From positions 22,252 to 86,251 of the IMG/VR virus record IMGVR_UViG_3300042386_001493: a stretch of DNA of 64,000 bases. One strand, written 5' to 3'. The notes beneath the pieces were generated by a model. It saw nothing but the letters and a program-made list of their open reading frames with translations, ran no database searches and was not told the origin of the DNA. Source of the DNA: a virus. Below, one piece after another: positions 36,984 to 43,883 of this stretch; the first letter of the stretch is position 1, and every line of letters begins with the position of its first letter. The position numbers and the translations under genes were made by a program.

Positions 36984-37043
36984 AGCAGACCCCTTTTCGT
37001 TATTTTAATTATACACCATATAGAGTTTTATACGCTACTATGG

Positions 37044-37049
37044 TAAAAT
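37044..37049 (+). promoter_or_regulatory. Leaderless-type -10 (TAAAAT)
   Basis: TAAAAT is followed by 6 nt and then the ATG at 37056, with TGG just before it (extended -10). No ribosome site is present. No clear -35. Confidence 0.5.
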
Positions 37050-37055
37050 ATATAG

Positions 37056-37652
37056 ATGATCAATAAAAAATCTATAATCCCGTCTGGATATTATGGCAAC
37101 TCTAAAGAAAATATAGTAATTATTAATAATTTTATATCTCATGATGATATAAAAAAAATAAAAATATTTTGCTCAGAATTAAATACCTTTATGTCTATTC
37201 CTGGAGACAATTGGGATAATCGTGTTTGCAATAACTCAATCCTTAAAGAAATTGCTCCTGATATTGAACAAATATTATCTACTTATCAAAAAAAACATAA
37301 AAAAATTATAGAAGATTTTTTTAGTATTGAATTAAAAGATAATGTGCCAAGCGTTGTTATATGGAGACAGGGTGATCTTCAACCACCACATGCAGATAAA
37401 GAAAATCTTGATGGAAGCCCAAACCTATATCCTGAAAACGACATTGCTTCCTTGTTCTATCTTAATAATGAGTATATTGGCGGAGAAATTTATTTTCCAA
37501 CACAAGGATTACAATTTAAATTAAATGCTGGAGATGCGGTATTTTTTCCAGGAGATGTTAACTATCAACATGGTGTTACTGAGGTAACTGAAGGAAAAAG
37601 ATTTACCTGTCCAGCATTTTGGAATGTTATAAAAAATAATAAAAATATTTAA
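37056..37652 (+). CDS. 2-oxoglutarate/Fe(II) oxygenase
   Basis: A 198-residue protein with PPHADKEN (H112, D114), YLNNEYIGGEIYF, FFPGDVNYQHGV (H172) and GKRF (R182). It resembles the oxygenase at 34327..34917 (DGSPN after the HAD motif versus EGHPN) more than the other two. It is the only one of the four on the plus strand and appears to have a leaderless message. Confidence 0.88.
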   Translation: MINKKSIIPSGYYGNSKENIVIINNFISHDDIKKIKIFCSELNTFMSIPGDNWDNRVCNNSILKEIAPDIEQILSTYQKKHKKIIEDFFSIELKDNVPSVVIWRQGDLQPPHADKENLDGSPNLYPENDIASLFYLNNEYIGGEIYFPTQGLQFKLNAGDAVFFPGDVNYQHGVTEVTEGKRFTCPAFWNVIKNNKNI

Positions 37653-37664
37653 TATTTTATTAAA

Positions 37665-37898
37665 TTATTCTGGTAGTGTAAAAGTATCTGTTTCTGAATT
37701 ATAAATAACTCCTGCTTGAACAATTCCACCTTCTATAGCAGTTTGACCAGTAACATCTTTAATTATAGGATTACTCATCATCATTGCATAAAATTTTTCA
37801 CTTGCTGTAATTACCTGAACAACCTCATTGTCAATTATTAAAGCAATATAAAACAAGTTATCTGGCAATGCTGGAACTTCACTATCTTCTATAGCCAT
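37665..37898 (-). CDS. Small hypothetical protein (77 aa)
   Basis: A compact beta-type protein (LPDNLFYIALIIDNEVVQVI, GGIVQAGVIYNSETDTFTLPE) resembling the small 'DNEVV' proteins often found in large phages. Function unknown. TGCTATAAT lies at 37922..37930. Confidence 0.6.
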   Translation of the reverse strand: MAIEDSEVPALPDNLFYIALIIDNEVVQVITASEKFYAMMMSNPIIKDVTGQTAIEGGIVQAGVIYNSETDTFTLPE

Positions 37899-37921
37899 TT
37901 TTTCTCTTTTCTGTTATATTA

Positions 37922-37930
37922 ATTATAGCA
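37922..37930 (-). promoter_or_regulatory. Extended -10 promoter TGCTATAAT
   Basis: About 24 nt before the ATG at 37898, with AGAAAAGAG between. Confidence 0.45.
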
Positions 37931-37947
37931 CTTATGACGCAAAGGCT

Positions 37948-38181
37948 TTACCATTTTCCAATCGGACATTTTGAAGCCTCTAGTCTTGTTTTTATTTCCA
38001 TAAAACAGCCACATTTTTTACATGTTTTTGTTAATTGTATTAATTCTGGGCAAGATATGCATATGTCTAACCTTTTATTTTTAATTTCAATATCAACCGA
38101 CTTTGTATTTGGATTTAACAAGTCAAAAGGCGTAGTTCCATATTTTTCTTTATATTGTTGCCATTTATTTTTTTCTGACAT
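37948..38181 (-). CDS. Zinc-ribbon protein
   Basis: A 77-residue protein. The pattern is R(L)DICISCPEL, then TKTCKKCGCFM, then SKCPIGKW, with CxxC and CxxCxC clusters likely to bind zinc. Proteins of this design are common in myoviruses and cyanophages without known role. It lies between the small hypothetical gene and the proline-rich fibre gene. Confidence 0.7.
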   Translation of the reverse strand: MSEKNKWQQYKEKYGTTPFDLLNPNTKSVDIEIKNKRLDICISCPELIQLTKTCKKCGCFMEIKTRLEASKCPIGKW

Positions 38182-38199
38182 TTTTCCCCCTTTATTTTA

Positions 38200-38799
38200 T
38201 TACAAACAGAATAGGAACGTTGTACTTGTACAGACACATTGATAATCAGATGAACCGCTAGTGTATACTCCGTCAAAGTAACAATTTCCAAATACATTCA
38301 AGCATCCGCCTCCAGCAATAGCACATGGTTGTGGAGAAGGTGGTGGGAATGGTGGTGGGAATGGTGGTGGGAATGGTGGTGGGAATGGAGGTGGGAATGG
38401 AGGTGGGAATGGAGGTGGTGCTGGGAATGGCGGTGGGAATGGTGGTGGGAATGAAGGTCCAAATGATGGTGGGAATGAAGGTGCTGGTGCTGCTGGTGTA
38501 ACTGAACTAGTAGGTGATGAAAAATCAGAGTCTAAAATAGTATTATTTAACTTTACTGTAAATGTATATGCAGTTCCATTTGATAATCCAGTTACTACTA
38601 TTGGTGAACTAGATCCAGTTTGTGAAATTGAACTAGGTGATGAAACAACTGTATAAGTTAAAGAAGAATCTGGTTTACCTAAATATGTTGGTACTGTAAA
38701 TGTTACAGACGCTTGACCGTTACCAGCGGTTGCAGTTCCAATTGTTGGTGTTCCTGGTGTACGACCAGCAGAAGATAATACGGGTCCTAGTCTTGACAT
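38200..38799 (-). CDS. Fibronectin III / polyproline / Cys-rich protein
   Basis: A 199-residue protein with three parts. Residues ~15-105 are fibronectin-type III-like (SVTFTVPTYLG, YTFTVKLNNTILDS). Residues ~110-158 are FPPP repeats (12-bp DNA repeats at about 38337..38470). The last ~40 residues hold about seven cysteines (PCAIAGGGCLNVFGNC...). The start is the ATG overlapping the stop of the upstream gene, not the one ten codons earlier. It is probably a displayed rod with a disulfide- or metal-bound tip. Confidence 0.65.
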   Translation of the reverse strand: MSRLGPVLSSAGRTPGTPTIGTATAGNGQASVTFTVPTYLGKPDSSLTYTVVSSPSSISQTGSSSPIVVTGLSNGTAYTFTVKLNNTILDSDFSSPTSSVTPAAPAPSFPPSFGPSFPPPFPPPFPAPPPFPPPFPPPFPPPFPPPFPPPFPPPSPQPCAIAGGGCLNVFGNCYFDGVYTSGSSDYQCVCTSTTFLFCL

Positions 38800-39527
38800 T
38801 ATGCAACTAAGTCTCCAAGAACAACCCAAGAGTCAGTAGCACGTTTAATACATACGGCAGATGACCATTGTGCTCTTAATTTTAATCCTGGAGTTCCGTC
38901 TACAGTTGTAGTTCCTGGAGTAGTTGCTGCAATAGTTACCTGTCCCGTGCCTGTTTGTAAAATTGTAATTTGTGCACCTGTTGCAAATGCTTGGTTGGCG
39001 TTTGTTGGAATTGACAAGGTAACTGCAGAAGCACTTGACACCTCAACCATTTTTCCATTATCGGCAAGAACAAGTTCATAAGCAACTGTTTGTGGGTTAA
39101 TTGAAAGATTTATAACTGGAGCAGTTAAAGTTTTATTGGTTAGTGTTGCGCTATTAGTAAGTGTAACATCTGGTGTTGTCCAGGCTAGTCCTGATGCCGT
39201 TGCAGAGTTGGCTGTTAAAACGGTTCCATTACTTCCAACAGATAAAATAGATAATGTGTCATTTGCTGAAGCAGAAAGTAGGTCACCTTTTGCTGCAAAA
39301 TCTGTTTTTAATAGTGCAGTTGAAAGATCAATTGCAGTTATTTGAGTTTGTAAACTATTAAGTGTATAAGCAATAGATGGACTTACAAGGTTTGCTGCAT
39401 TAGAGTTTGCCGAATTATAATTTTCGTCTCCATAGTGATATAAACGAAATGCTGCCTGTATGTCGGCAGGATCTGATAATCCTGGAATTTTAGTTGGTAT
39501 TAACGTACCTATTGATTCTGCTGCCAT
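38799..39527 (-). CDS. Short tail fibre protein
   Basis: A 242-residue protein. It has AFRLYHYGDENYNSAN near the N-terminus, one [12 protein letters not shown] repeat and a C-terminal ~100-residue module (ELVLADNGKMVEVS ... DSWVVLGDLVA) shared with the 750-residue fibre at 27161..29413. The last codons carry a GGAG, and the stop overlaps the start of the next gene in both cases. Confidence 0.7.
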   Translation of the reverse strand: MAAESIGTLIPTKIPGLSDPADIQAAFRLYHYGDENYNSANSNAANLVSPSIAYTLNSLQTQITAIDLSTALLKTDFAAKGDLLSASANDTLSILSVGSNGTVLTANSATASGLAWTTPDVTLTNSATLTNKTLTAPVINLSINPQTVAYELVLADNGKMVEVSSASAVTLSIPTNANQAFATGAQITILQTGTGQVTIAATTPGTTTVDGTPGLKLRAQWSSAVCIKRATDSWVVLGDLVA

Positions 39528-39543
39528 ATATCACCTCATTAGA

Positions 39544-39552
39544 ATTATATCA
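39544..39552 (-). promoter_or_regulatory. Extended -10 promoter TGATATAAT
   Basis: 17 nt before the ATG at 39527, with GAGGTGA between. Confidence 0.45.
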
Positions 39553-39564
39553 TAAAGATATAGA

Positions 39565-40155
39565 CTAAGACTCCTCATCTTCTAAAATTGTTATAAATAA
39601 ATGTGTTGTTACTTGCCCCTCTAAAACCGCCCAATCTCCATATGGGCCAGAATCTACATCTGTTCTATGCTCAACTGCTTTAAAGTTTATAACTAAATTT
39701 TGATTGTTTCCAGCAAGAGCGGGTATGCTCATAGAGGCTGCAATTGGATTATCATTTACAATACTAAATTGAACACTAAAGTTACTAGAAGTTAGTGATG
39801 TTAAAGAGGTAATATTTGAAATAGGAATCACAATTTGTGCAATTCCATTGGTGTAGGTTGTTGTGTGATTAACTGAATAAATTGTTGGATTTAACTCTAG
39901 CACCTCAATCCAGGTATTTGCTCCAGGTTGAGATACGTATTGATATAGATATCCATAATCTGTACCTGGAGAGGTATTAATATATAGATCATTAAGAAGT
40001 GGGGTTTGACCAACTCCCTCTGTATTTGGATTTCCTGCGCCAACAAAAACTTGACTTCCACGAGTTCCTGTTGGTCCAATATCTACTAAAAGTTCTACAA
40101 CTTCTGGGGGACCAAGAACTGTAATGTCATCGTTGTCTAATAAAACATCAGGCAT
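39565..40155 (-). CDS. Fibre-associated protein
   Basis: A 196-residue protein with GPTGTRGSQVFVGAGNPNTEG, a collagen-like/short fibre segment, then LNDLYINTSPGTDYGYLYQY and a beta-rich C-terminus with an acidic end (EDEES). Proteins that start this way are usual near phage fibres. It overlaps the upstream gene as TAATG. Confidence 0.6.
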   Translation of the reverse strand: MPDVLLDNDDITVLGPPEVVELLVDIGPTGTRGSQVFVGAGNPNTEGVGQTPLLNDLYINTSPGTDYGYLYQYVSQPGANTWIEVLELNPTIYSVNHTTTYTNGIAQIVIPISNITSLTSLTSSNFSVQFSIVNDNPIAASMSIPALAGNNQNLVINFKAVEHRTDVDSGPYGDWAVLEGQVTTHLFITILEDEES

Positions 40156-40496
40156 TATACTGCACCTGTTACGTCATCTACTACTGATACTTCTCCTGTA
40201 AGAAGTGTATAAATTTGTGTTCCGTCTGTAATCTGAACATCATAAACATAAGTAGCAGCAGCAAGAGTTCTACCAACTGCTGGTGTTATTGTACATGTAA
40301 CAATATCTGTTGTTGCATTCACTACTGCAGAGGCAACGGTCTGTACTCCAGCAGAACCTCTTACGGTTGAAATTGTAAAAGCAGCGCTATAACCTGCTAA
40401 ATCAAAAGTCCCGCCATTTGCTGTCTTTGGACGAATTACAAATTGAGATGTGTCACCACGGTAATACAAAAAGTTATAAAATCCTGGAAATGCCAT
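40155..40496 (-). CDS. Ig-like / BppU-like small protein
   Basis: A 113-residue protein with FLYYRGDTSQFVIRPK, then a beta-sandwich ending TGEVSVVDDVTGAV. It resembles the N-terminal domains of baseplate upper proteins and is loosely similar to 32566..33012 and 40629..41030. AGGAGG lies 6 nt before the ATG and TGGTATAAT upstream of that. Confidence 0.6.
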   Translation of the reverse strand: MAFPGFYNFLYYRGDTSQFVIRPKTANGGTFDLAGYSAAFTISTVRGSAGVQTVASAVVNATTDIVTCTITPAVGRTLAAATYVYDVQITDGTQIYTLLTGEVSVVDDVTGAV

Positions 40497-40511
40497 TATT
40501 CCTCCTAACTT

Positions 40512-40520
40512 ATTATACCA
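40512..40520 (-). promoter_or_regulatory. Extended -10 promoter TGGTATAAT
   Basis: It lies between the 28-residue gene and 40155..40496, upstream of an AGGAGG ribosome site. Confidence 0.55.
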
Positions 40521-40542
40521 TTAAGAATTAACTCTGGTAGAA

Positions 40543-40629
40543 TTATTTTTTTACTTTAAATACTTTTTTACCAATTTTAATAATTGGTGGAAGATTATCC
40601 TTTTTCGCTGATATTTTTACTATTGGCAT
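40543..40629 (-). CDS. Basic micropeptide (28 aa)
   Basis: A short frame starting in a TAATG overlap with the gene upstream: MPIVKISAKKDNLP then PIIKIGKKVFKVKK. It is strongly basic. The coupled start is the main support; it could be chance. Confidence 0.4.
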   Translation of the reverse strand: MPIVKISAKKDNLPPIIKIGKKVFKVKK

Positions 40630-41030
40630 TATAGACCTGGAGTTACATCACCTAGCACGCATATGGTTCCAATTACTGGAGTCCATACTGTGTCTGCGTT
40701 TGCACCGCTACCGCCTTCAATTATTACTTGTAAATCAAACTGTAGTTCGGCAACAATTGAGCGGTATTTAGTACCACCCCAATTTTCAGTAATGTTTGCT
40801 GGAGCAAAAATTTCAACATACCCATTACCATCGGTAGTAATAAGTTCATCTAAAACATCTCCATTGGAATCATAAGATGTAGCGCTATATGTCCAGTCTG
40901 AGGTGTCGTATGGTGTGGTTTCGTCATCTTCAAAAAACTCTACCTTTAGGGTTGCACTATCTCCACGGACTACTGTCCACTGTATGTTGGCTGGTGTTGC
41001 GCCATATTTTTCAATTGTAGATACGCACAT
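40629..41030 (-). CDS. Ig-like / baseplate-type small protein
   Basis: A 133-residue protein with NIQWTVVRGDSATLKVEFFEDD and an end GTICVLGDVTPGL. It aligns in layout with the 148-residue protein at 32566..33012. TGGTATAAT lies 8 nt before the ATG. Confidence 0.6.
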   Translation of the reverse strand: MCVSTIEKYGATPANIQWTVVRGDSATLKVEFFEDDETTPYDTSDWTYSATSYDSNGDVLDELITTDGNGYVEIFAPANITENWGGTKYRSIVAELQFDLQVIIEGGSGANADTVWTPVIGTICVLGDVTPGL

Positions 41031-41038
41031 AATATTTG

Positions 41039-41047
41039 ATTATACCA
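41039..41047 (-). promoter_or_regulatory. Extended -10 promoter TGGTATAAT
   Basis: Only ~2 nt of leader would precede the ATG at 41030. Confidence 0.5.
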
Positions 41048-41060
41048 TAAAATATGCTAA

Positions 41061-41099
41061 CCCCTAGGCGCAGTGGGGGGGGTGGGGGCAACCTAGGGG
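41061..41099. repeat. Inverted repeat with G-tract loop
   Basis: A perfect 8-bp arm CCCCTAGG / CCTAGGGG encloses a 23-nt loop containing eight and then five consecutive G. It lies at the upstream edge of the leftward fibre cluster. Neither strand has a T-run after it, so it is not a standard terminator. The flanking 41100..41300 is A+T-rich with no gene seen. Confidence 0.7.
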
Positions 41100-41302
41100 C
41101 AGCACTAAAATTATAACATTATATATTAATAGACATTATATTTGTAACAAAACGTTATAAACCAGATATATAAAAATTGTTATTGAACCGTTATAAAGGT
41201 TTGGCATAAAGTTCGAAAAATCCAGGAGTTATGGTGTATACTTAAAATATATAAAGAAAAGAATATACTGTAAATAGGTTTTTAAGATATCTTTATATAT
41301 AG

Positions 41303-41527
41303 TTACTTAGAATGATCTTTTAAATGTTCGATCATTAAGTCAAAAATTTTTTCAGTCTTCTCTTCTAATCTTGTAATTTGGTCCTTCATCGAGGATCCAT
41401 TATTGGGCTTCATTTCGTAAACAATATCTTCTACGTATTTTTTAACAATCCATCTTACGCCCATTCCAACAATTGCAAGTATGGACAATAAAGTTAAAAT
41501 CATTCCTGCCCAGTCTTGAGTTGTCAT
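41303..41527 (-). CDS. Small membrane protein (possible holin)
   Basis: A 74-residue protein. One transmembrane helix at residues ~8-28 (MILTLLSILAIVGMGVRWIV) is followed by a charged coiled-coil tail (KDQITRLEEKTEKIFDLMIEHL). Such proteins are often annotated as holins or tail-side membrane proteins. TGTTATAAT lies 7 nt before the ATG (near-leaderless). There is no second lysis gene beside it. Confidence 0.6.
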   Translation of the reverse strand: MTTQDWAGMILTLLSILAIVGMGVRWIVKKYVEDIVYEMKPNNGSSMKDQITRLEEKTEKIFDLMIEHLKDHSK

Positions 41528-41534
41528 GAATCCA

Positions 41535-41543
41535 ATTATAACA
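41535..41543 (-). promoter_or_regulatory. Near-leaderless promoter TGTTATAAT
   Basis: TATAAT, then 7 nt, then the ATG at 41527. Confidence 0.5.
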
Positions 41544-41842
41544 TTATTTATTTTAAATTTCGGCGGGAATTAACGAAGCCGAAAAATAGAGATAACAAAC
41601 CTTCCACCACCTAATATGTATGACACATACACTATGGTGTAATATATGTCAAACCTTCTATGCGGCTATATGCTCTATATGAGGTTTGTTATTTAAAGTG
41701 TTTATTGACCAGAGAAACGATAATTGTTATACCTGCCAAAATTGCAAGAATTAACAAACCTCTATCTGAGTGATCATAACTTCCGCTACAACCAACCCAT
41801 TCTTGATCTACGTAGCAGTCTTTAAACATACCTGCATATTGA
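41544..41842. other. Gene-free stretch with hairpin and AGGTTTG motifs
   Basis: It contains a 7-bp inverted repeat TTTCGGC / GCCGAAA (41558..41564 and 41578..41584) and several CAAACCT / AGGTTTG copies. A weak frame at 41701..41835 (minus) encodes apolar residues, but no convincing start is seen. No other gene is seen. Confidence 0.45.
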
Positions 41843-42055
41843 TTATTCTTCAAATGAGGTTTGAGATTCCAGGAGATTATTAACTACCGTGGTTTTGCAA
41901 GAACAATGATTACAAACCTCTTCTTCAAAAACTTTTAATGCCAAACCATTGTTTATAACTTTTTCGTTATTAGAGTGTGGGTCATAGCCTTTAGGGGTTT
42001 GTCTACTCCAGGATTCTGGATATGAAGGATTATCTATGTTATCTAGTATAGCCAT
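41843..42055 (-). CDS. Small protein with Cys cluster (70 aa)
   Basis: It begins MAILDNIDNPSYPESW and carries CNHCSCK near residue 46. The ATG at 42055 is chosen over a GTG at 42082 because TATAAT (42062..42067) lies exactly 6 nt upstream, the leaderless spacing seen at other genes here. Function unknown. Confidence 0.55.
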   Translation of the reverse strand: MAILDNIDNPSYPESWSRQTPKGYDPHSNNEKVINNGLALKVFEEEVCNHCSCKTTVVNNLLESQTSFEE

Positions 42056-42061
42056 GTGATT

Positions 42062-42067
42062 ATTATA
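42062..42067 (-). promoter_or_regulatory. Leaderless-type -10 (TATAAT)
   Basis: TATAAT, 6 nt, then ATG at 42055. Confidence 0.5.
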
Positions 42068-42069
42068 TA

Positions 42070-42273
42070 CTATATTGACCACCAGGTATTGGTGTTGTAG
42101 AAATACCCGACTTTTTCCTTGTACTCGAAATATTTTTTATTTACCTGGTTCCAGTCAGGATCGTTAGTTGACAAACCACAATATCCGCATAGCCCAGAAC
42201 CTGTGTATCTATATACGTGTTGGCACATATATTGATTATACCCTATACCCTGGAAATCTGAAAAAATTTTCAT
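42070..42273 (-). CDS. Small Cys/His protein (67 aa)
   Basis: It contains CQHVYRYTGSGLCGYCG, a plausible zinc site, and ends in YNTNTWWSI. No ribosome site or -10 is evident before the ATG at 42273, so an internal start at Met16 is possible. The motif resembles the 'H.Y...G.C..C' proteins of phages. Confidence 0.5.
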   Translation of the reverse strand: MKIFSDFQGIGYNQYMCQHVYRYTGSGLCGYCGLSTNDPDWNQVNKKYFEYKEKVGYFYNTNTWWSI

Positions 42274-42340
42274 TTTGACAAAATCTGAATATTTTTATCA
42301 GATGTACGATACATGTTTAAAAAAAATAAAATATAAAAAA

Positions 42341-42373
42341 TTAGTGAGCACACTACTCTGGGTAGTGCGCCCT
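42341..42373 (-). terminator. Terminator of the leftward hub operon
   Basis: On the minus strand a 9-bp stem GCGCACTAC / GTAGTGTGC (one G-U) with loop CCAGA is followed after a few bases by a run of six T. It overlaps the end of the 31-residue gene. Confidence 0.65.
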
Positions 42374-42448
42374 ATCATAGTCTGCAAGGCTGCCACCATT
42401 GTCTAGGTGCGCCTTGCGTCTTAGTTGTTCAGCAGAATACTCAGACAC
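42353..42448 (-). CDS. Micropeptide (31 aa), GTG start
   Basis: A GTG start overlaps the end of the 61-residue gene by 8 nt, with AAGGA 8 nt upstream. It reads (M)SEYSAEQLRRKAHLDNGG then SLADYDRAHYPE. Last gene of a four-gene leftward operon. Unknown function. Confidence 0.5.
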   Translation of the reverse strand: MSEYSAEQLRRKAHLDNGGSLADYDRAHYPE

Positions 42449-42626
42449 TTTTGCGTCCTTGTATCCAACCTGAATGAATACCAACTAGCGGTGCGTCAAT
42501 GTTTACTGCTGTGCCAATTGGTAATGCGTTAGAGTATTGATCAATAAACTCTAGTATTTTTTCTTTGCTTGTAAATGGCATGTCTGCCACCGAGCCGTTA
42601 ACTGTTGTTAGTTTTACTGGTATCAC
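42441..42626 (-). CDS. Small protein, paralogue of 44840..45025
   Basis: A 61-residue protein. VKLTTVNGSV, FIDQYSNALPIGTAVNI and the ending aligned with GxxxGR match the gene at 44840..45025 on the opposite strand. The GTG start overlaps the TGA of the upstream gene (GTGA) and has AGGAGA 6 nt upstream. Function unknown. Confidence 0.65.
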   Translation of the reverse strand: MIPVKLTTVNGSVADMPFTSKEKILEFIDQYSNALPIGTAVNIDAPLVGIHSGWIQGRKSV

Positions 42627-42760
42627 TTGTCTCTCCTAATCAATTTAATTGAATAAATGAACGCAATAGTGCCAACCAACAACCATGTTGGTATCTCTAC
42701 TGCTAAGGCAATGCTCTCGGCATATAAACCAAAACCATCTAAGTCTAAAAATAGTTCCAT
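42623..42760 (-). CDS. Small membrane protein (45 aa)
   Basis: MELFLDLDGFGLYAES is followed by a transmembrane helix (IPTWLLVGTIAFIYSI) and a basic tail (KLIRRDK), so the tail would face the cytosol. AGGAGG lies 8 nt before the ATG. It is the second gene of the leftward hub operon. Confidence 0.6.
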   Translation of the reverse strand: MELFLDLDGFGLYAESIALAVEIPTWLLVGTIAFIYSIKLIRRDK

Positions 42761-42762
42761 AA

Positions 42763-42918
42763 CTACTTAACCTCCTCATCTAAATTGTATTGAGCAGATA
42801 GATAAGCGTTAGCCTGACTTAGTGCGTCAAGCAAGGACTTATCCTCTCTATCATAGCGAGCCTGTTGGGCTTTTCTAATATCCGCAATAAGGTTATTGTT
42901 AGGGTTATTCTTTATCAT
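42763..42918 (-). CDS. Small hypothetical protein (51 aa)
   Basis: Charged and helical: MIKNNPNNNLIADIRKAQQA then RYDREDKSLLDALSQANAYL. AAAGGA lies 10 nt upstream. It is the first gene after the long leader of the leftward hub operon. Confidence 0.6.
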   Translation of the reverse strand: MIKNNPNNNLIADIRKAQQARYDREDKSLLDALSQANAYLSAQYNLDEEVK

Positions 42919-43076
42919 TTTAGTTTATCCTTTCGTTAGATAACTTTCTTTATACCTGCAATTCTAGCAGGGGGGTCTGACAATTTAGGGGGGTTATTTG
43001 CTAGGCTCACTGTGATTTGTCTCACATTTACTTGCTAGGCTCACGCCCCTAAATAATTCTATATTTAATTTTCTAT
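42919..43076 (-). promoter_or_regulatory. Structured 5' leader of the leftward hub operon
   Basis: About 158 nt from the predicted start to the first ATG. It holds a 13-bp direct repeat TTGCTAGGCTCAC (42998..43010 and 43032..43044) on either side of the palindrome TGTGATTTGTCTCACA (43011..43026). An outer arm pair TTTAGGGG / CCCCTAAA and a small hairpin (CCTGC / GCAGG) near the ATG are also present. It could fold as an RNA regulator or bind a Crp-like protein as DNA. Confidence 0.6.
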
Positions 43077-43082
43077 AATGGA

Positions 43083-43111
43083 ATTATAGCAGGGATAAGC
43101 CCAAAAGTCAA
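43083..43111 (-). promoter_or_regulatory. Strong leftward promoter
   Basis: TTGACT (43106..43111), 17-nt spacer, TGC-TATAAT (43083..43088) on the minus strand: nearly ideal sigma70-type. It drives the four-gene operon at 42353..42918. Confidence 0.85.
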
Positions 43112-43265
43112 CACGACACGCCGTTAATAACACGCATGTAATTAGTGATATGCACCACACGACATATCGGACATATCGGACATGCAGCCCGGCTCGGTCG
43201 GGTGTGTCTGAGAGGGTTATCCACATGACGTAGATCACATACCTATTTCACGCTCAAGTTATCCA

Positions 43266-43343
43266 CATGACCTACATCACAAGACACAATGTCCGTTTTG
43301 TACTACTTACTGGTGAGTAAATGTCAGTGGTCGCTGTTATACT
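43266..43343 (+). promoter_or_regulatory. Crp-like site plus promoter
   Basis: CATGA-CCTACA-TCACA (43266..43281; a second weaker copy at 43224..43239) precedes a -10 TATACT (43338..43343) with a poor -35 (GAGTAA, 43315..43320) and a spacer starting ATGTCAG. TGTCCGTTTTGTAC lies between (43290..43303). Confidence 0.55.
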
Positions 43344-43391
43344 TCTAGTATAAAGAAAGTTAAATAAAGGTTATTTAACAGAAAGGACAAA

Positions 43392-43499
43392 ATGAAAGAT
43401 TTTGTTAAAAAGTTAGAATTAGAAAACTATCTTGATGAAAGTCAAGATGAGTTAAGTCTAAGACTAGATGAGTTAATCGCTCTTGGTTCATATAACTAA
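43392..43499 (+). CDS. Micropeptide (35 aa)
   Basis: MKDFVKKLELENYLDESQDE then LSLRLDELIALGSYN, acidic and helical. GAAAGGA lies 6 nt before the ATG. First gene of the first rightward operon. Unknown function. Confidence 0.6.
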   Translation: MKDFVKKLELENYLDESQDELSLRLDELIALGSYN

Positions 43500-43603
43500 A
43501 TATAAAAAAAATCCTAGTGAGCCTTACTAAAAAAGTAAGCAAATAATCTAGGTCAAGGAAAAAGATAAACACAAGGTTTATCGCTTAAAGAAAGGAATTC
43601 AAA

Positions 43604-43777
43604 ATGAATTCACTAAAAAATAAAGTGTGTAAGCATACACCTAATAAAAATGCTATCTCTATCCATCAGGATATGAAATATACTTTCTGTGAGAATTGCG
43701 AAAGCAATATCTACTCTCACTATATTGAGGACAATGACTTAATGTCTTATTGGTCTTCATGGAAGGTAGGTAAATAA
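43604..43777 (+). CDS. Small zinc-ribbon protein (57 aa)
   Basis: VCKHTPN then FCENCESNIYSH give a C-H / C-x2-C pattern. AAAGGA lies ~8 nt upstream. The 104 nt before it are A+T-rich and hold no visible gene. Adjacent to another CxxC microprotein. Confidence 0.65.
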   Translation: MNSLKNKVCKHTPNKNAISIHQDMKYTFCENCESNIYSHYIEDNDLMSYWSSWKVGK

Positions 43778-43882
43778 ATGTTTTCTACAATAAAACTAAA
43801 TTGTCGCATATGTGATGAACCTATTTATAGCGTTCATTTTGATACGCAAGACATAATCACTTGCTCAAATTGTTGGGAGTAA
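43778..43882 (+). CDS. Small zinc-ribbon protein (34 aa)
   Basis: Two CxxC pairs: NCRICDE and TCSNCWE, a minimal rubredoxin-like zinc knuckle. The ATG directly follows the TAA of the previous gene. Confidence 0.65.
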   Translation: MFSTIKLNCRICDEPIYSVHFDTQDIITCSNCWE

Positions 43883-43883
43883 A

